Shown: positions 18,747 to 29,177, counted from the stretch's first letter. The stretch: DNA of 64,000 nucleotides from Cupriavidus campinensis (GCF_905397395.1 NZ_CAJPVH010000018.1:35210-99209), one strand, 5' to 3'. Translations and numbers: made by a program. Notes: generated by a model not told the origin, from the letters alone.

Positions 18747-20465
18747 TCAGGCCGTGGCCTCATGCGCGCCGCGCGGCACGAAGCGCCCCAGTACATGGCT
18801 GGTCATGCCCTTGGCCAGTTCCTCCTCGCCATAGAACACCGTGCCGAGCCCTTCCTTGCGCAGCAGCGCGGATTCGTCCTCGCTATGCGTGCGCAGCACG
18901 ATCTCCACGTCGGGATTGAGCGTCTTGGCGGTTTCCACCATCTGGCGCACGTAGAGCGGCTCCGGCACGGCAATCACCAGCATCGCCGCGTGGGCGATAT
19001 GGGCCTGGATCAGCACCGCCGGGTCGGCCGCATTGCCCGAGACCGCCGCGAAGCCCGCGCGGCGCAGGGACTCCACGCGCTCGCGGTTCTCGTCCGCAAT
19101 CACGAAGGGAATGCCACGCTCCTGCATCGCCTGGGCAATCCGCTTGCCCACGCGGCCGTAGCCCACCAGCACCACCTGGCCTTCCAGATACTTGCGCTCG
19201 GTGGTCATCGGCAGCTCGGCGTACGGGTCGCCACGCTGCTCCAGCCGCCGCGCCAGCGCCGAGCGCTTGAGAATCCAGTTTCGCAGCGGCTCCACGCCGG
19301 CAAACAGCAGCGGATTGATCGCGATGGAAATCAGCGCGCCGGCCAGCACCAGGCTCATGCCTTCCTCGGGCAGCAGCCCCAGCGTGACCCCCAGCCCGGC
19401 CAGGATGAACGAGAATTCGCCGATCTGCGCCAAGCTGGCGGACACCGTCAGCGCCGTGTTGAGCGGATAGCGGAAGGCCAGCACCAGCGCGAAGGCCGCC
19501 AGCGACTTGCCGAACACGATGATGGCCACCACCGCCAGCACGTGCAGCGGCTGCTCGATCAGGATGGCCGGCTTGAACAGCATGCCCACCGAGACGAAGA
19601 ACAGCACCGAGAACGCGTCGCGCAGCGGCAGCGACTCCTCGGCGGCGCGATGGCTGAACTCCGACTCGCGCATCACCATGCCGGCAAAGAAGGCGCCCAG
19701 CGCGAAGGACACGTTAAACAGTTCGGCCGCCCCATAGGCAATGCCAATCGCCACGGCGACCACGGCCAGCGTGAACAGCTCGCGCGAGCCGGTCTTGGCC
19801 ACCTGCCACAGCAGCCACGGCAGGATGCGCCGCCCGGCCACCAGCATCAGCGCGATAAACGCCACCACCTGGAGCAGCGTCTTGAGGATGGTGAAGCCAA
19901 GCGCCTGGGCGCTCTGGTCCGGCGCGGCGCCCGTGCCGCCGAGCAGCCCGGCCAGCGGCGGCAGCAGCACCAGCACCAGCACCGTGGCCAGGTCTTCCAC
20001 CACCAGCCAGCCCACCGCAATCCGCCCGTTCATGGTTTCCAGCACGTTGCGGGTTTCCAGCGCCTTGAGCAGCACCACCGTGCTCGCGCAAGACAGGGAC
20101 AGGCCGAAGACCAGCCCGGTGCCCAGGCTCCAGTCCCAGATCCACGCCACCAGCATGCCCAGCGCGGTGGCAAGCGCCATCTGCACCACCGCCCCGGGAA
20201 TGGCAATGCGTTTCACCGCCAGCAGGTCGCCCAGCGAGAAATGCAGGCCGACGCCGAACATCAGCAGCATCACGCCGATTTCGGACAATTGCGAGGCCAG
20301 ATGAACATCGGCGACGAAACCCGGCGTGCCGGGGCCGATGATGATGCCGGTGACGAGGTAGCCGACCAGGGCGGGAATCTTGACGCGTTCAGCCAGGAAG
20401 CCAAGCACGAGGGCGATGCCGAAGCCGGCGGCGATGGTGGTGATGAGGGTGAAGTCGTGGTCCAT
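18747..20465 (-). CDS. ybaL: CPA2-family cation:proton antiporter (YbaL/Kef type)
   Basis: 572 aa: about 12 transmembrane helices forming a Na/H exchanger domain (start MDHDFTLITTIAAGFGIALV) and a C-terminal RCK/TrkA-N domain with the NAD-binding motif VVLVGYGRVGKRIAQAM near residue 415. It lacks a glutathione-binding Kef-F partner nearby, so YbaL is a better match than KefB/C. The ORF can be read much further upstream, but the antiporter family begins at this Met. Function: K+ or Na+ efflux coupled to protons, controlled by nucleotide binding. Confidence 0.88.
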   Translation of the reverse strand: MDHDFTLITTIAAGFGIALVLGFLAERVKIPALVGYLVTGIIIGPGTPGFVADVHLASQLSEIGVMLLMFGVGLHFSLGDLLAVKRIAIPGAVVQMALATALGMLVAWIWDWSLGTGLVFGLSLSCASTVVLLKALETRNVLETMNGRIAVGWLVVEDLATVLVLVLLPPLAGLLGGTGAAPDQSAQALGFTILKTLLQVVAFIALMLVAGRRILPWLLWQVAKTGSRELFTLAVVAVAIGIAYGAAELFNVSFALGAFFAGMVMRESEFSHRAAEESLPLRDAFSVLFFVSVGMLFKPAILIEQPLHVLAVVAIIVFGKSLAAFALVLAFRYPLNTALTVSASLAQIGEFSFILAGLGVTLGLLPEEGMSLVLAGALISIAINPLLFAGVEPLRNWILKRSALARRLEQRGDPYAELPMTTERKYLEGQVVLVGYGRVGKRIAQAMQERGIPFVIADENRERVESLRRAGFAAVSGNAADPAVLIQAHIAHAAMLVIAVPEPLYVRQMVETAKTLNPDVEIVLRTHSEDESALLRKEGLGTVFYGEEELAKGMTSHVLGRFVPRGAHEATA

Positions 20466-20673
20466 GCGTCGTCTGCGGGGTGCTGCGCAAGCGGCCAGTG
20501 AAATGCTGGGGCGAGGGGCAATTGTAACGGCAGGTGCCCGGCCTCGACGGCGGACCCCATGAAAAAACGGGCGGATTCCGGCCAGCGCCCGGCGCCGGGG
20601 GCTTGGCAAGGCGCGCCACTTCGACAACCATACACGCACCAAAAGGCGGACAAATACGAGAGGAGAGGCGGGA

Positions 20674-21099
20674 ATGACCCAGACGAAGACCAAAGCCCCG
20701 GCCAAGACCGCAACCAAGGCCACCGCGCCAGCGGACGAGTCCCCGGCAGCCCTGATCGACGCCCGGATCGCCGAACTGGTCGACTGGCGCGGCGAAACCC
20801 TGGCCCGCCTGCGCGCGCTGGTGAAGGAAGCCGACCCCGAGGTGGTGGAGGAATGGAAGTGGCGCGTGCCGGTGTGGTCCCACGACGGCATCCTGTGCAC
20901 AGGGGAGACCTACAAGAGCGCCGTGAAGATGACCTTCGCCAAGGGCGCCTCGCTGGAAGACCCGTCCGGCCTGTTCAATTCGAGCCTGGACGGGAACACG
21001 CGGCGCGCCATCGACTTCCGCGAGGGCGAGAAGATCGATGCCAAGGCGCTGAAAGCCCTGATCCGCGCCGCCGTGGCGCTGAACCAGGGCAAGGGCTAG
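20674..21099 (+). CDS. DUF1801 domain protein (YdhG-like)
   Basis: 141 aa. A Lys/Ala/Thr-rich tail of about 25 residues precedes a DUF1801 fold with EWKWRVPVWSHDGILCTGE and the ending GEKIDAKALKALIRAAV. A clear ribosome site (GAGGAGAGG) fixes the start. These small proteins are common and uncharacterised. It stands alone between divergent and convergent neighbours. Confidence 0.85.
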   Translation: MTQTKTKAPAKTATKATAPADESPAALIDARIAELVDWRGETLARLRALVKEADPEVVEEWKWRVPVWSHDGILCTGETYKSAVKMTFAKGASLEDPSGLFNSSLDGNTRRAIDFREGEKIDAKALKALIRAAVALNQGKG

Positions 21100-21115
21100 T
21101 TCCGGAATTCCCGGT

Positions 21116-22873
21116 TCAGGCTTCGCCGCCGCGCTCGAGCATCTTATATAGATGGGAGCGGGAAATGCCCAGCTCCAGCGCGGCCTGCTTCTTGTTGCCG
21201 CCATGCCGGGCGATGGCCTGCAGCACCGCGTCATACGCGAGGTCGCGCAGGCGGGCTGCGGCCGGGGCCGGGGCATCCTCCGAGGCGAAGACCTGCCCAA
21301 GCGGGTGGGCGGCTGGCGGTGTCATGGTCGCCACCATCGCCGCCATATGGTTTTCCTCGCCCCGGGCGAAGTCCTGCACCCGGAGCCGGCTGCCGTCGCA
21401 GAAGACCAGCGCTTCCTCGATCTTCTGCCGTAGCTGGCGCACATTGCCGGGCCAGCGCCGCGAAGCCAGGTGCCGCGCCACATCGGGCATGACCTGCGGC
21501 ACCGGCACGCCGTTGCGCTGGCAGAACGCCTGCACAAAGTGATGGAGCAGGGCGGGAATGTCCTCCAGCCGCTGGCCCAGCGCCGGCACGCGCAGCACCA
21601 CGCCGCTGAGGCGGTAGTAGAGGTCGAGCCGGAAGCGGCCACCGTCGATCAGCGCCTGGATGTCGCGGTTGGTGGCGGTCACGAGCCGGAAATCCACCCG
21701 CCGCGCCTGCCGGCTGCCCAGCCGCTCGACCATGCGGTCTTCCAGCACGCGCAGCAGCTTGACCTGCATCTCCATCGGAATATCGGCGACTTCGTCCAGG
21801 AACAGCGTGCCGCCGGCTGCCTGTTCGAGCTTGCCGGGCTGGCCATGTCGATGGCTGCCCGTGAAAGCGCCCGCCGCATGGCCGAACAGTTCGGCCTCGA
21901 TCAGCGTGGCCGGGAACGCTGCCAGGTTCAGGCTGACCAGCGGCGCGGCCTGCGTCCCCTCGTCATCGCCTTGCGTGCTGAGGGCGCCCCGGCCGGCGCT
22001 GTGGATGGCCCGCGCGACGAGTTCCTTGCCCGTGCCGGACTCGCCCAGCACCAGCACGGGCACGTCGAGCCGCGCCACGGTCTCGATCTCCCGGCGCAGC
22101 CGCTGCATCGGCGCGCTCTCGCCGATCAGCAGTCCCACACCCCCTGCGCCGGCATCGCGCTGGCGCAGCCCGTGCAGTTCGCGCCGGTAGTGCGCCAGTT
22201 GCGAGCGCAGTTCCTCCACCTCCTTGTGCATCCGGCCGATGGCCTCCGGCTCTTTGAATAGGACTTGTCCGATCGCGCCGACCGTCTTGCCATCGGCGAC
22301 GATGGGCACCCGGTTCACTACGCGCGTCACGCCATTCATCCGCTGAAGCTGGCCGATCTCGGCCTTGCCGGTGGCCACCACATGACCCAGCCGTGAATTC
22401 GGGATGACCTGCTCGGCGGGGCGCCCGGTGCCTTCGCCAGTGCGCAGGCCGAAAAACGCCTCATGGACCGGACTGATGAAGCGGATATGCCCCGTGTGGT
22501 CCACCACCGTGATCGCCTGATAGGGATTGGTCAGGAAGTGCTCAAGGATGGCGTCCGCAAACGGCACCGCGCCGAGGAAATCGAACAGCGCCGCCCCGGC
22601 GGCCGCGCGGCGCAGCAGGAGGGTCTGTTGGCTGGCATCGAGCAAGGCCAGCCCGATGTGGCGCTCGCCATCGACCTCGAACTCGAAGATGCGGCCGGCG
22701 TGGTGGTCCTCGGCGGGGGGCAGTGCCGCCACGGCGGCCTGCGCGGCCCGGGCGATGGCCGGATGGCGTGCTGTGCCCGAGGCGGCAAGGGTCTCCCCGC
22801 CGGCCCCGAGCACCAGCGCGCCCAGGCATTGTGTCTTCACTGACGACATCGATTGTGTCTCCATGCGGGACAT
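21116..22873 (-). CDS. PAS-containing sigma-54-dependent activator
   Basis: 585 aa (or 577 from an internal Met). An N-terminal region of about 100 residues precedes a PAS domain (about 115-205, [20 protein letters not shown]), an AAA+ domain with Walker A GESGTGKE (277-284), Walker [11 protein letters not shown], and a Fis-type HTH at the end ([20 protein letters not shown]). The sigma-54 contact loop reads GAFTGS (335-340) instead of the usual GAFTGA. It is divergent from the carboxylase operon, which has a -24/-12 promoter, so it very probably activates that operon in response to a ligand sensed by the N-terminal or PAS region. Confidence 0.92.
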   Translation of the reverse strand: MSRMETQSMSSVKTQCLGALVLGAGGETLAASGTARHPAIARAAQAAVAALPPAEDHHAGRIFEFEVDGERHIGLALLDASQQTLLLRRAAAGAALFDFLGAVPFADAILEHFLTNPYQAITVVDHTGHIRFISPVHEAFFGLRTGEGTGRPAEQVIPNSRLGHVVATGKAEIGQLQRMNGVTRVVNRVPIVADGKTVGAIGQVLFKEPEAIGRMHKEVEELRSQLAHYRRELHGLRQRDAGAGGVGLLIGESAPMQRLRREIETVARLDVPVLVLGESGTGKELVARAIHSAGRGALSTQGDDEGTQAAPLVSLNLAAFPATLIEAELFGHAAGAFTGSHRHGQPGKLEQAAGGTLFLDEVADIPMEMQVKLLRVLEDRMVERLGSRQARRVDFRLVTATNRDIQALIDGGRFRLDLYYRLSGVVLRVPALGQRLEDIPALLHHFVQAFCQRNGVPVPQVMPDVARHLASRRWPGNVRQLRQKIEEALVFCDGSRLRVQDFARGEENHMAAMVATMTPPAAHPLGQVFASEDAPAPAAARLRDLAYDAVLQAIARHGGNKKQAALELGISRSHLYKMLERGGEA

Positions 22874-22945
22874 CTGGGTGTCCTCGTACCGGACACTCTA
22901 CCGGCCAGCCGAAAAAATCGCAATGAAATCAATGTGCTTCATGGC

Positions 22946-22960
22946 TGGCACGGGTAGTGC
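22946..22960 (+). promoter_or_regulatory. Sigma-54 (-24/-12) promoter of the carboxylase operon
   Basis: TGGCACGGGTAGTGC has the invariant GG and GC separated by 10 bases and matches TGGCACG at the -24 element. The -12 element reads GTGC rather than TTGC. It lies 55 bp before the carboxyltransferase start and downstream of the divergent sigma-54 activator gene, exactly where expected. Confidence 0.75.
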
Positions 22961-23014
22961 GTTAGCTCTCGGATAACACCCATACCCAAAAGCCCGAAGA
23001 CACAGAGGAGACAC

Positions 23015-24562
23015 ATGTCCTGGCAGCCGGAAATCGACGAACTGGCCTATCGCAAGCGACTGGCCGCCGAGCTTGGCGGACCCGACAAGGTCAAGCGCCA
23101 CAAGGACGCGGGCAAGCTCACCGTGCGCGAGCGCATCGAGGCCATCGCGGACCCCGGCAGCTTCCGCGAGGTGGGTGCGCTCACCGGTAGCGGCCAGTAC
23201 GACAGCAATGGCCGGCTGGTGGGCCTGACCCCGGCCAATCTGGTGATGGGTCGCGCACATCTGGATGGCCGACCCGCCGTGCTGGTGGGGGATGACTTCA
23301 CCGTGCGCGGCGGCGCCAACGACGGCGCGGTGGGCGACAAGCTGATCCACGCCGAGAAGATGGCCCACGACCTGCGCCTGCCGATGGTGCGGCTGGTCGA
23401 TGGCACGGGCGGTGGCGGCTCGGTGCGCAATATCGAGAACCGTGGCTACACCAACATCCCGACCATGAAGGTGTGGCAGCACGTGGTGGAGAACATGTCG
23501 GTGGTGCCGGTGGTGTCGCTGGCGCTGGGTTCGGTGGCCGGCATGGGCGCGGCGCGCGTGGCGGCCAGCCATTACTCGGTGATGGTCAAGGGCACCGCGC
23601 AACTGTTCAACGCCGGGCCGCCGGTGGTGGCGCGCATCGGCCAGATCCTGGAGAAGAACGAACTCGGGGGCAGCCAGATCCACACCCGCAACGGCGTGGT
23701 CGATGACGAGGTGGCGAGCGAGGAGGAAGCCTTCGGCCGGGCCCGCCGCTTCCTGTCCTACCTGCCGCCGTCCGTGTACGAGCTGCCGCCGCGCGGCGCG
23801 CCGGCCGACGACACGCGCCGCCGCGACGAATGGCTGCTCTCCGCCATCCCCCGTGAAAGCCGTCAGGTCTACAAGATCCGGCCGATCGTGCAGGCGCTGG
23901 TCGATCAGGACTCCTTCTTCGAGATCGGCAAAATCTGGGGCCGCGCCATCGTCACCGGGCTGGCCCGGCTGGACGGCTGGCCCGTGGCCGTGGTCGCCAG
24001 CGACCCGTACTACTACGGCGGCGGCTGGGACGGCCCCACGGCGGAGAAATTCACCCGCTTCCTGGACATGGCCGAAGCCTTCCACCTGCCCGTGGTCAAC
24101 CTCGTCGATATCGCCGGGTTCCAGATCGGGCTGGAGGCCGAGAAGGCCGGGATCATGCGCTACGGCGTGCGCGCGCTGGCGGCGGTCTATCAGGCCACCG
24201 TGCCGTGGTGCTCGGTGATCGTGCGCCGCGCCTATGGTGTGGCGGCGGCGGGGCACCAGCACATGGGCCGGTTCAACTTCCGCTACGCGTGGCCGTCCGC
24301 CAACTGGGGGTCGCTGCCGATCGAGGGCGGGCTGGAGGTGGCCTACAAGGCGGAGATCGAGGGCGCCGACGACCCGGTGCAGAAGCGGGCCGAGATCGAG
24401 CAGCGCGTGCGCAGCCTGACCTCGCCGTTCCGCAGCGCGGAAGCCTTCGTGATCGAGGACATCATCGACCCGCGCGACACGCGGGCGCTGCTGTGCGAGT
24501 TCGCCAACCTCGCCGCGCCGCTGCGCGAGGCGGGCGTGCGCAAGTTCGGCATCCGGCCTTGA
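23015..24562 (+). CDS. Acyl-CoA carboxylase, carboxyltransferase (beta) subunit
   Basis: 515 aa, with both crotonase-like halves of the carboxyltransferase: an N-terminal half with VRLVDGTGGGGSVRNIE and a C-terminal half with VVNLVDIAGFQIGLEAEKAG and AAAGHQHMGRFNFRYAWP. It transfers the carboxyl group from carboxybiotin to an acyl-CoA. The family covers propionyl-, acetyl-, methylcrotonyl- and geranyl-CoA carboxylases; the exact acyl group is not determined by what I can see. First gene of a five-gene operon with a good ribosome site (AGAGGAGAC). Confidence 0.9.
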   Translation: MSWQPEIDELAYRKRLAAELGGPDKVKRHKDAGKLTVRERIEAIADPGSFREVGALTGSGQYDSNGRLVGLTPANLVMGRAHLDGRPAVLVGDDFTVRGGANDGAVGDKLIHAEKMAHDLRLPMVRLVDGTGGGGSVRNIENRGYTNIPTMKVWQHVVENMSVVPVVSLALGSVAGMGAARVAASHYSVMVKGTAQLFNAGPPVVARIGQILEKNELGGSQIHTRNGVVDDEVASEEEAFGRARRFLSYLPPSVYELPPRGAPADDTRRRDEWLLSAIPRESRQVYKIRPIVQALVDQDSFFEIGKIWGRAIVTGLARLDGWPVAVVASDPYYYGGGWDGPTAEKFTRFLDMAEAFHLPVVNLVDIAGFQIGLEAEKAGIMRYGVRALAAVYQATVPWCSVIVRRAYGVAAAGHQHMGRFNFRYAWPSANWGSLPIEGGLEVAYKAEIEGADDPVQKRAEIEQRVRSLTSPFRSAEAFVIEDIIDPRDTRALLCEFANLAAPLREAGVRKFGIRP

Positions 24563-24618
24563 GGCTGTTCGGACGGCACTCGTCCACACACTACAAGAAG
24601 ATTCAGGAGACAAACCGC

Positions 24619-25617
24619 ATGCAACGCAGATCCCTACCTTCGCTGTGTCTCGGCCTCACGGCCACCACGATGGCCACCACGATCGCCGCCACGATCGCCG
24701 CGCCGGCCTTCGCGCAGGAGCACTGGCCCGCCAAGCCCGTCACCATCGTCGTGCCGTTCCCGGCGGGCGGCATGACCGACCTGCTGGCGCGCCGCATCGC
24801 CCGTGACATGCAGGCCGAGCTGAAGCAGCCCTTCGTGGTGGACAACCGCGCCGGCGCCAGCGGGCAGATCGGCACCGAGATGGTGGCGCGCGCCAACCCG
24901 GACGGCTACACGCTGCTGGTCTCGGCCACGCACCACGTGATCAACCCGGCCATCCGGCCCAAGCTGCCGTACAACGCGTCGAAGGATTTCACGAACATCG
25001 CGCTGCTGGCCACCACGCCCAACGTGCTGGTGGTCAACAACAGCGTGCCGGCCAGCAATCTCCCCGAATTCCTGGCCTATGCCCGGAAGCAGAGCGAGGG
25101 GCTGTCCTACGGCTCGTCGAGCATTGGCGGCGCCACGCACATGTCCGGAGAGCTGCTGCGCCTGATGGCCAAGGTGCCGATGACGCACATTCCGTACAAG
25201 GGTGCGTCCCCGGCGCTGGCCGACCTGCTGGGCGGCCAGATCCCCGCGCTGTTCCATGACGTGATGACCATGGCGCCGTACGTGAAGGACGGCAAGGTCA
25301 AGGCCATCGGCGTGACCTCGGCCAGGCGCAGCGAGGCGCTGCCCAACGTGCCGACGATTGCCGAACAGGGCGTGCCCGGCTACGAGGCCACCACGTGGAT
25401 CGGCTTCTACGGCCCCGCCAACCTGCCGCGCCCGCTGGTGGAAAAGCTGAACCGCGAAGCGGTCAAGAGCATGAACAGCGCCGAAGCCAAGACCTACCTG
25501 ACCCAGAACGGCACCAGCCCCGGCGCGCTCAACGCCGAGCAGTTCGGCAGCTTCGTGCAGGCCGAACTCGACAAATGGAAGCGCGTGGCCACCGAGGCCA
25601 AGGTCAAGGTGGACTGA
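24619..25617 (+). CDS. Bug/TctC-family periplasmic solute-binding protein
   Basis: 332 aa with a signal peptide ending at AAPAFAQ and the Bug hallmark motifs HWPAKPVTIVVPFPAGGMTD, VDNRAGASGQIG and HIPYKGASPALADLLGGQI. Bug proteins bind carboxylates or amides, either for TctAB-type transport or for sensing. No tctAB genes lie nearby. Its place inside the carboxylase operon suggests that it captures the substrate later activated and carboxylated. Confidence 0.9.
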   Translation: MQRRSLPSLCLGLTATTMATTIAATIAAPAFAQEHWPAKPVTIVVPFPAGGMTDLLARRIARDMQAELKQPFVVDNRAGASGQIGTEMVARANPDGYTLLVSATHHVINPAIRPKLPYNASKDFTNIALLATTPNVLVVNNSVPASNLPEFLAYARKQSEGLSYGSSSIGGATHMSGELLRLMAKVPMTHIPYKGASPALADLLGGQIPALFHDVMTMAPYVKDGKVKAIGVTSARRSEALPNVPTIAEQGVPGYEATTWIGFYGPANLPRPLVEKLNREAVKSMNSAEAKTYLTQNGTSPGALNAEQFGSFVQAELDKWKRVATEAKVKVD

Positions 25618-25620
25618 GCG

Positions 25621-27753
25621 ATGGCGGATACCAAGGAGCAAGCTTCGTTGTTGTCATTGCTGGCGCCGCGCTCGGTGGCGGTGCTGGGCGCGTCAGACAA
25701 CCCGATCAAGGCCGGCGGGCGGCCCATTGACTATATGCAGCGCCACGGCTACGGCGGGCGCATCTACCCGGTCAACCCCAAGCGGGCCCAGAGTAAACGG
25801 GCAGAAATTCAGGGCCTGGCCGCCTACCCCGATCTGGCCGCGCTGCCAGACTCGCCCGAGGTGGTCATCATCAGCGTGGCCGGCACCGAGGCCGAGCAGG
25901 CCATCGAGCAGTGCATTGCCGTGGGGGCGAAGGGCGCGGTGATCTATTCGTCGGGCTTTGCCGAACTGGGCGAGGCCGGCGCGGCGCAGCAGCAGCGGCT
26001 GGTGGCGCGGGCCCGTGCCGGCGGCCTGCGGCTGTTCGGGCCGAACACACAGGGCGTGGCCAATTTCGCCACCGGCGCGGTGCTGCATTTCTCGACCATG
26101 ATCAACGAGGAAGCGCCGCAGGACGGCCCCGTGGCCATCGTCAGCCAGAGCGGCGCGGGCTCGTCCATCGTCTATGGCGGGCTGCGCCGCAAGGGTATCG
26201 GCGTGCGCTACATGGTGGCCACGGGCAACGAGGCCGACGTGACCGCCGCCGAAACGCTGCGCGCGATTGCCGAGGACGACGCCGTACGCGTGATGCTGCT
26301 GTACGTGGAATCCCTGCGCGACCCGGACGTGCTGGCGCAGGCCGCACGGATCGCCCATGCGCGCGATGTGCCGATCCTCGCCGTCAAGGCCGGCCGCACC
26401 CGCGCCGGGCAACTGACCGCCAGCTCCCACACCGGGGCGCTGGCCGGCGAGGACGCGCTGGCCGATGCCTTCCTGCGCCAGCACGGCATCCTGCGCGTGA
26501 ACGATTTCCGGGAATTGTCCGAGTTCGCGCAGATCTTCGCGGGCGGCCAGCGGCCGCGTGGCCGCAAGGTGGTGGCGATCAGCAACTCGGGCGCCACCTG
26601 CGTGCTGGCGGCGGATGCGGCGGAGTCCCACGGGCTGGACCTGTGCCAGTTCGACGAACCCGGCACCGCCGCGCTGCGCGCCGTGCTGCCCGGCTATGTC
26701 TCGGCGCGCAATCCCATCGACATGACCACCGCGCTGCTCGGCCAGCCGCAGATCTATGGCCAGACGCTCGACGCCGTGGCGGCCCAGCGGCAGGCCGACC
26801 TGATCTTCGTCGGCTTTCCGATTGGCGGCGAAGGCTACGACTTCGACGATTTCTCCGCCCAGACCGGGCGGTTCGCCTCGGCCAGCGGCGTGCCGGTGGC
26901 GGTCAGCGCCAATCAGGAGTGGGTGGCGCAGGCGTTCCGCGCGCAGGGCGTGCCGGTGTTCGACAGCGAGCGGTCCGCCATGCAGGCGCTGGCGCTGCTG
27001 GCCGAATATGGCGAACGCCGCGAGGCGGCGCAGGCCGCGCCCTTGCCGGCTGGCGTGCCGGCAGGAGTGCCGACGCACGCGGCCTCCGCCCATGCCCTCG
27101 ATGAAGTCCGCAGCCTGGCCGAACTCGCGGCGGCGGGCCTGCCCGTGGTGGCGCACCGGCTCTGCCACAGCGCCGATGACGTACGCCGTGCCGTGGCCGA
27201 ACTGGGCGCGCCGGTGGTGGCCAAGGGCGTGTCCCCGGACATCACGCACAAGTCCGAGCACGGGCTGGTGAAGCTGAACCTGTCCGGCGAGGCTGCCGCC
27301 GTGGCCGCCTTCGACGAGATCGACCAGATCCTGCGCCGGATGGAAGTCCGCCACGGCGGCGTGCTGCTGGCGCGCCAGCAACGCGGCGCGTTCGAGTTGG
27401 CCGTGGGCGCCCATATCGACCCGGCCTACGGCCCGGTGGTGATGGTGGGGCAGGGCGGCGTGCTGGTGGAGGCGCTGCAGGACGTGCAGTTCCTCGTCGC
27501 GCCGTTCACGGCCAGTCAGGCGCGGGAGGCCATCGGCCGGCTGCGCATCGCCCCGGCGTTCGCCGCACTGCGCGGCATGGAAGCGGTGGACCTCGACCAA
27601 CTGGCCGGCATGCTGGTCCGTCTGGGCGACTGGATGGTGGCGGCGGGCGGCACGGTGCATTCGGTCGATGCCAACCCGGTGATCGTCGCCCGTGGGGCGG
27701 TGGCGCCGGTGCTGGTCGATGCGGTGGTGATCCGCGCAGGAGAGACGGCATGA
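25621..27753 (+). CDS. ADP-forming acyl-CoA synthetase (acetate-CoA ligase family)
   Basis: 710 aa. Domains in order: CoA-binding Rossmann domain (LAPRSVAVLGASDNPIKAGG, about 10-100), two succinyl-CoA-ligase-like flavodoxin domains (about 150-450) with the phospho-histidine context SSHTGALAGED, and a C-terminal ATP-grasp domain (about 490-700) with VVAKGVSPDITHKSEHGLVK. It couples a carboxylate, CoA and ATP to acyl-CoA, ADP and phosphate. It begins three bases after the binding protein and overlaps the biotin carboxylase by 4 bp (ATGA). The acid substrate is unknown. Confidence 0.88.
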   Translation: MADTKEQASLLSLLAPRSVAVLGASDNPIKAGGRPIDYMQRHGYGGRIYPVNPKRAQSKRAEIQGLAAYPDLAALPDSPEVVIISVAGTEAEQAIEQCIAVGAKGAVIYSSGFAELGEAGAAQQQRLVARARAGGLRLFGPNTQGVANFATGAVLHFSTMINEEAPQDGPVAIVSQSGAGSSIVYGGLRRKGIGVRYMVATGNEADVTAAETLRAIAEDDAVRVMLLYVESLRDPDVLAQAARIAHARDVPILAVKAGRTRAGQLTASSHTGALAGEDALADAFLRQHGILRVNDFRELSEFAQIFAGGQRPRGRKVVAISNSGATCVLAADAAESHGLDLCQFDEPGTAALRAVLPGYVSARNPIDMTTALLGQPQIYGQTLDAVAAQRQADLIFVGFPIGGEGYDFDDFSAQTGRFASASGVPVAVSANQEWVAQAFRAQGVPVFDSERSAMQALALLAEYGERREAAQAAPLPAGVPAGVPTHAASAHALDEVRSLAELAAAGLPVVAHRLCHSADDVRRAVAELGAPVVAKGVSPDITHKSEHGLVKLNLSGEAAAVAAFDEIDQILRRMEVRHGGVLLARQQRGAFELAVGAHIDPAYGPVVMVGQGGVLVEALQDVQFLVAPFTASQAREAIGRLRIAPAFAALRGMEAVDLDQLAGMLVRLGDWMVAAGGTVHSVDANPVIVARGAVAPVLVDAVVIRAGETA

Positions 27754-29177
27754 ACCCAACCAGCAAGGTCCGCACGCTGCGCTGCGTGCTGGTGGCCAAC
27801 CGGGGCGCCGTGGCGGCTCGGGTCATCCGCGCGCTGCGCCAGCTCGGCATCGCCTCGGTGGCGGTCTACTCGGACGCCGACGCGGGCCTGCCCTACCTGC
27901 GCGAGGCCGATGTGGCCGTGCGCATCGGCGAGGCGGCGCCGCTGGACAGCTATCTGCATCAGGAAAAGCTGCTCGACGTGGCCCGGGAGACCGGCGCGGA
28001 CGGCGTGCATCCCGGCTATGGCTTCCTGTCGGAAAACGCCGACTTTGCCGAACGGGTGGAGGCGGCCGGGCTCTGCTTTATCGGCCCGTCGCCCGCCTGG
28101 ATTCGCCGTCTGGGCCACAAGACCGAGGCGCGCGACTTCATGGCCGGCCACGGCATGCCGATGGCGCCGAGTTCCGGCGTGCTGCCGGACGACATGGCCG
28201 TCGTGGCTGCCGCCGCCGGGCAGATCGGCTACCCGGTGCTGATCAAGCCGGCCGGCGGTGGCGGGGGCATCGGCATGCTGCCGGTGCGCGATGCGCAAGG
28301 GCTGGCCGCCGCATGGCAGCAGGCGCGCTCGGTGGCGCAGCGCAGCTTCGGGCAGGCAGAGCTGTATCTGGAAAAGCTGATGGAGCAGCCGCGCCACATC
28401 GAATTCCAGGTCCTGGCGGACCGTTACGGCGGCGTGCGCATCGTCGGCGAGCGGGACTGCTCGGTGCAGCGCCGTCATCAAAAAGTGCTCGAAGAAGCGC
28501 CTGCGCCAAACTTGCCGCCTGAGGCGGTGGCCGCCATGCGCGAGCGGCTGGCCACGCTGCTGGGCCACGTCGGCTACGACGTGATCGGCACCGTGGAGAT
28601 GCTGCATACCTCCGAGACCGGCTTTGTCTTCCTGGAGATGAACACGCGGCTCCAGGTGGAGCACGCGGTGACCGAGCAGGTGACCGGCATCGACATCGTG
28701 GCCGCGCAGGTCCGGCTGGCCTGCGGCGAGCGCATCGACGCCGTGCTGCCGGCCCCCACGCCCCAGCAGGGCCATGCCATCGAGGCCCGCGTCTATGCCG
28801 AAGACCCGGTGCGCTTCTTCCCGTCGCCGGGGCCGCTGGACACCTTCGTGCCGCCGCAGGCGCCCGGCATCCGCGTGGAGACCGGCTACGCGCAGGGCCA
28901 GCGCGTGACGCCGTACTACGACCCGATGATCGCCAAGGTGATCGCCACCGGCAGCGACCGCGCCGACGCCATCCGGCGCCTGCGTGCCGCGCTGGAGGCG
29001 TTCCAGATCGCCGGGGTCAAGACCAACCTGCCGTTCCTGCTGCGCGTGCTGGCCCACCCCGACTTCGCCGATGCCCGCATCGACACCGCCCTGACCCAGC
29101 GCGTGCTGGCCACGCCGGCCTTGACGTCGACGCCTGCGCCGAAGCAAACCGAAACCCTTACCGAAAGAGCAGCCTGA
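27750..29177 (+). CDS. Biotin carboxylase subunit
   Basis: 475 aa, AccC-type ATP-grasp enzyme: N-terminal VLVANRGAVAARVIRALRQL, glycine-rich ATP lid KPAGGGGGIGMLP, and the signature FLEMNTRLQVEHAVTEQVTG. It carboxylates biotin on the carrier encoded next. The usual RGEIA is RGAVA here. The last residues (about 450-475) are Thr/Pro-rich. Unlike propionyl-CoA carboxylase alpha subunits, the biotin carrier is a separate gene, overlapping by one base. Confidence 0.92.
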   Translation: MNPTSKVRTLRCVLVANRGAVAARVIRALRQLGIASVAVYSDADAGLPYLREADVAVRIGEAAPLDSYLHQEKLLDVARETGADGVHPGYGFLSENADFAERVEAAGLCFIGPSPAWIRRLGHKTEARDFMAGHGMPMAPSSGVLPDDMAVVAAAAGQIGYPVLIKPAGGGGGIGMLPVRDAQGLAAAWQQARSVAQRSFGQAELYLEKLMEQPRHIEFQVLADRYGGVRIVGERDCSVQRRHQKVLEEAPAPNLPPEAVAAMRERLATLLGHVGYDVIGTVEMLHTSETGFVFLEMNTRLQVEHAVTEQVTGIDIVAAQVRLACGERIDAVLPAPTPQQGHAIEARVYAEDPVRFFPSPGPLDTFVPPQAPGIRVETGYAQGQRVTPYYDPMIAKVIATGSDRADAIRRLRAALEAFQIAGVKTNLPFLLRVLAHPDFADARIDTALTQRVLATPALTSTPAPKQTETLTERAA

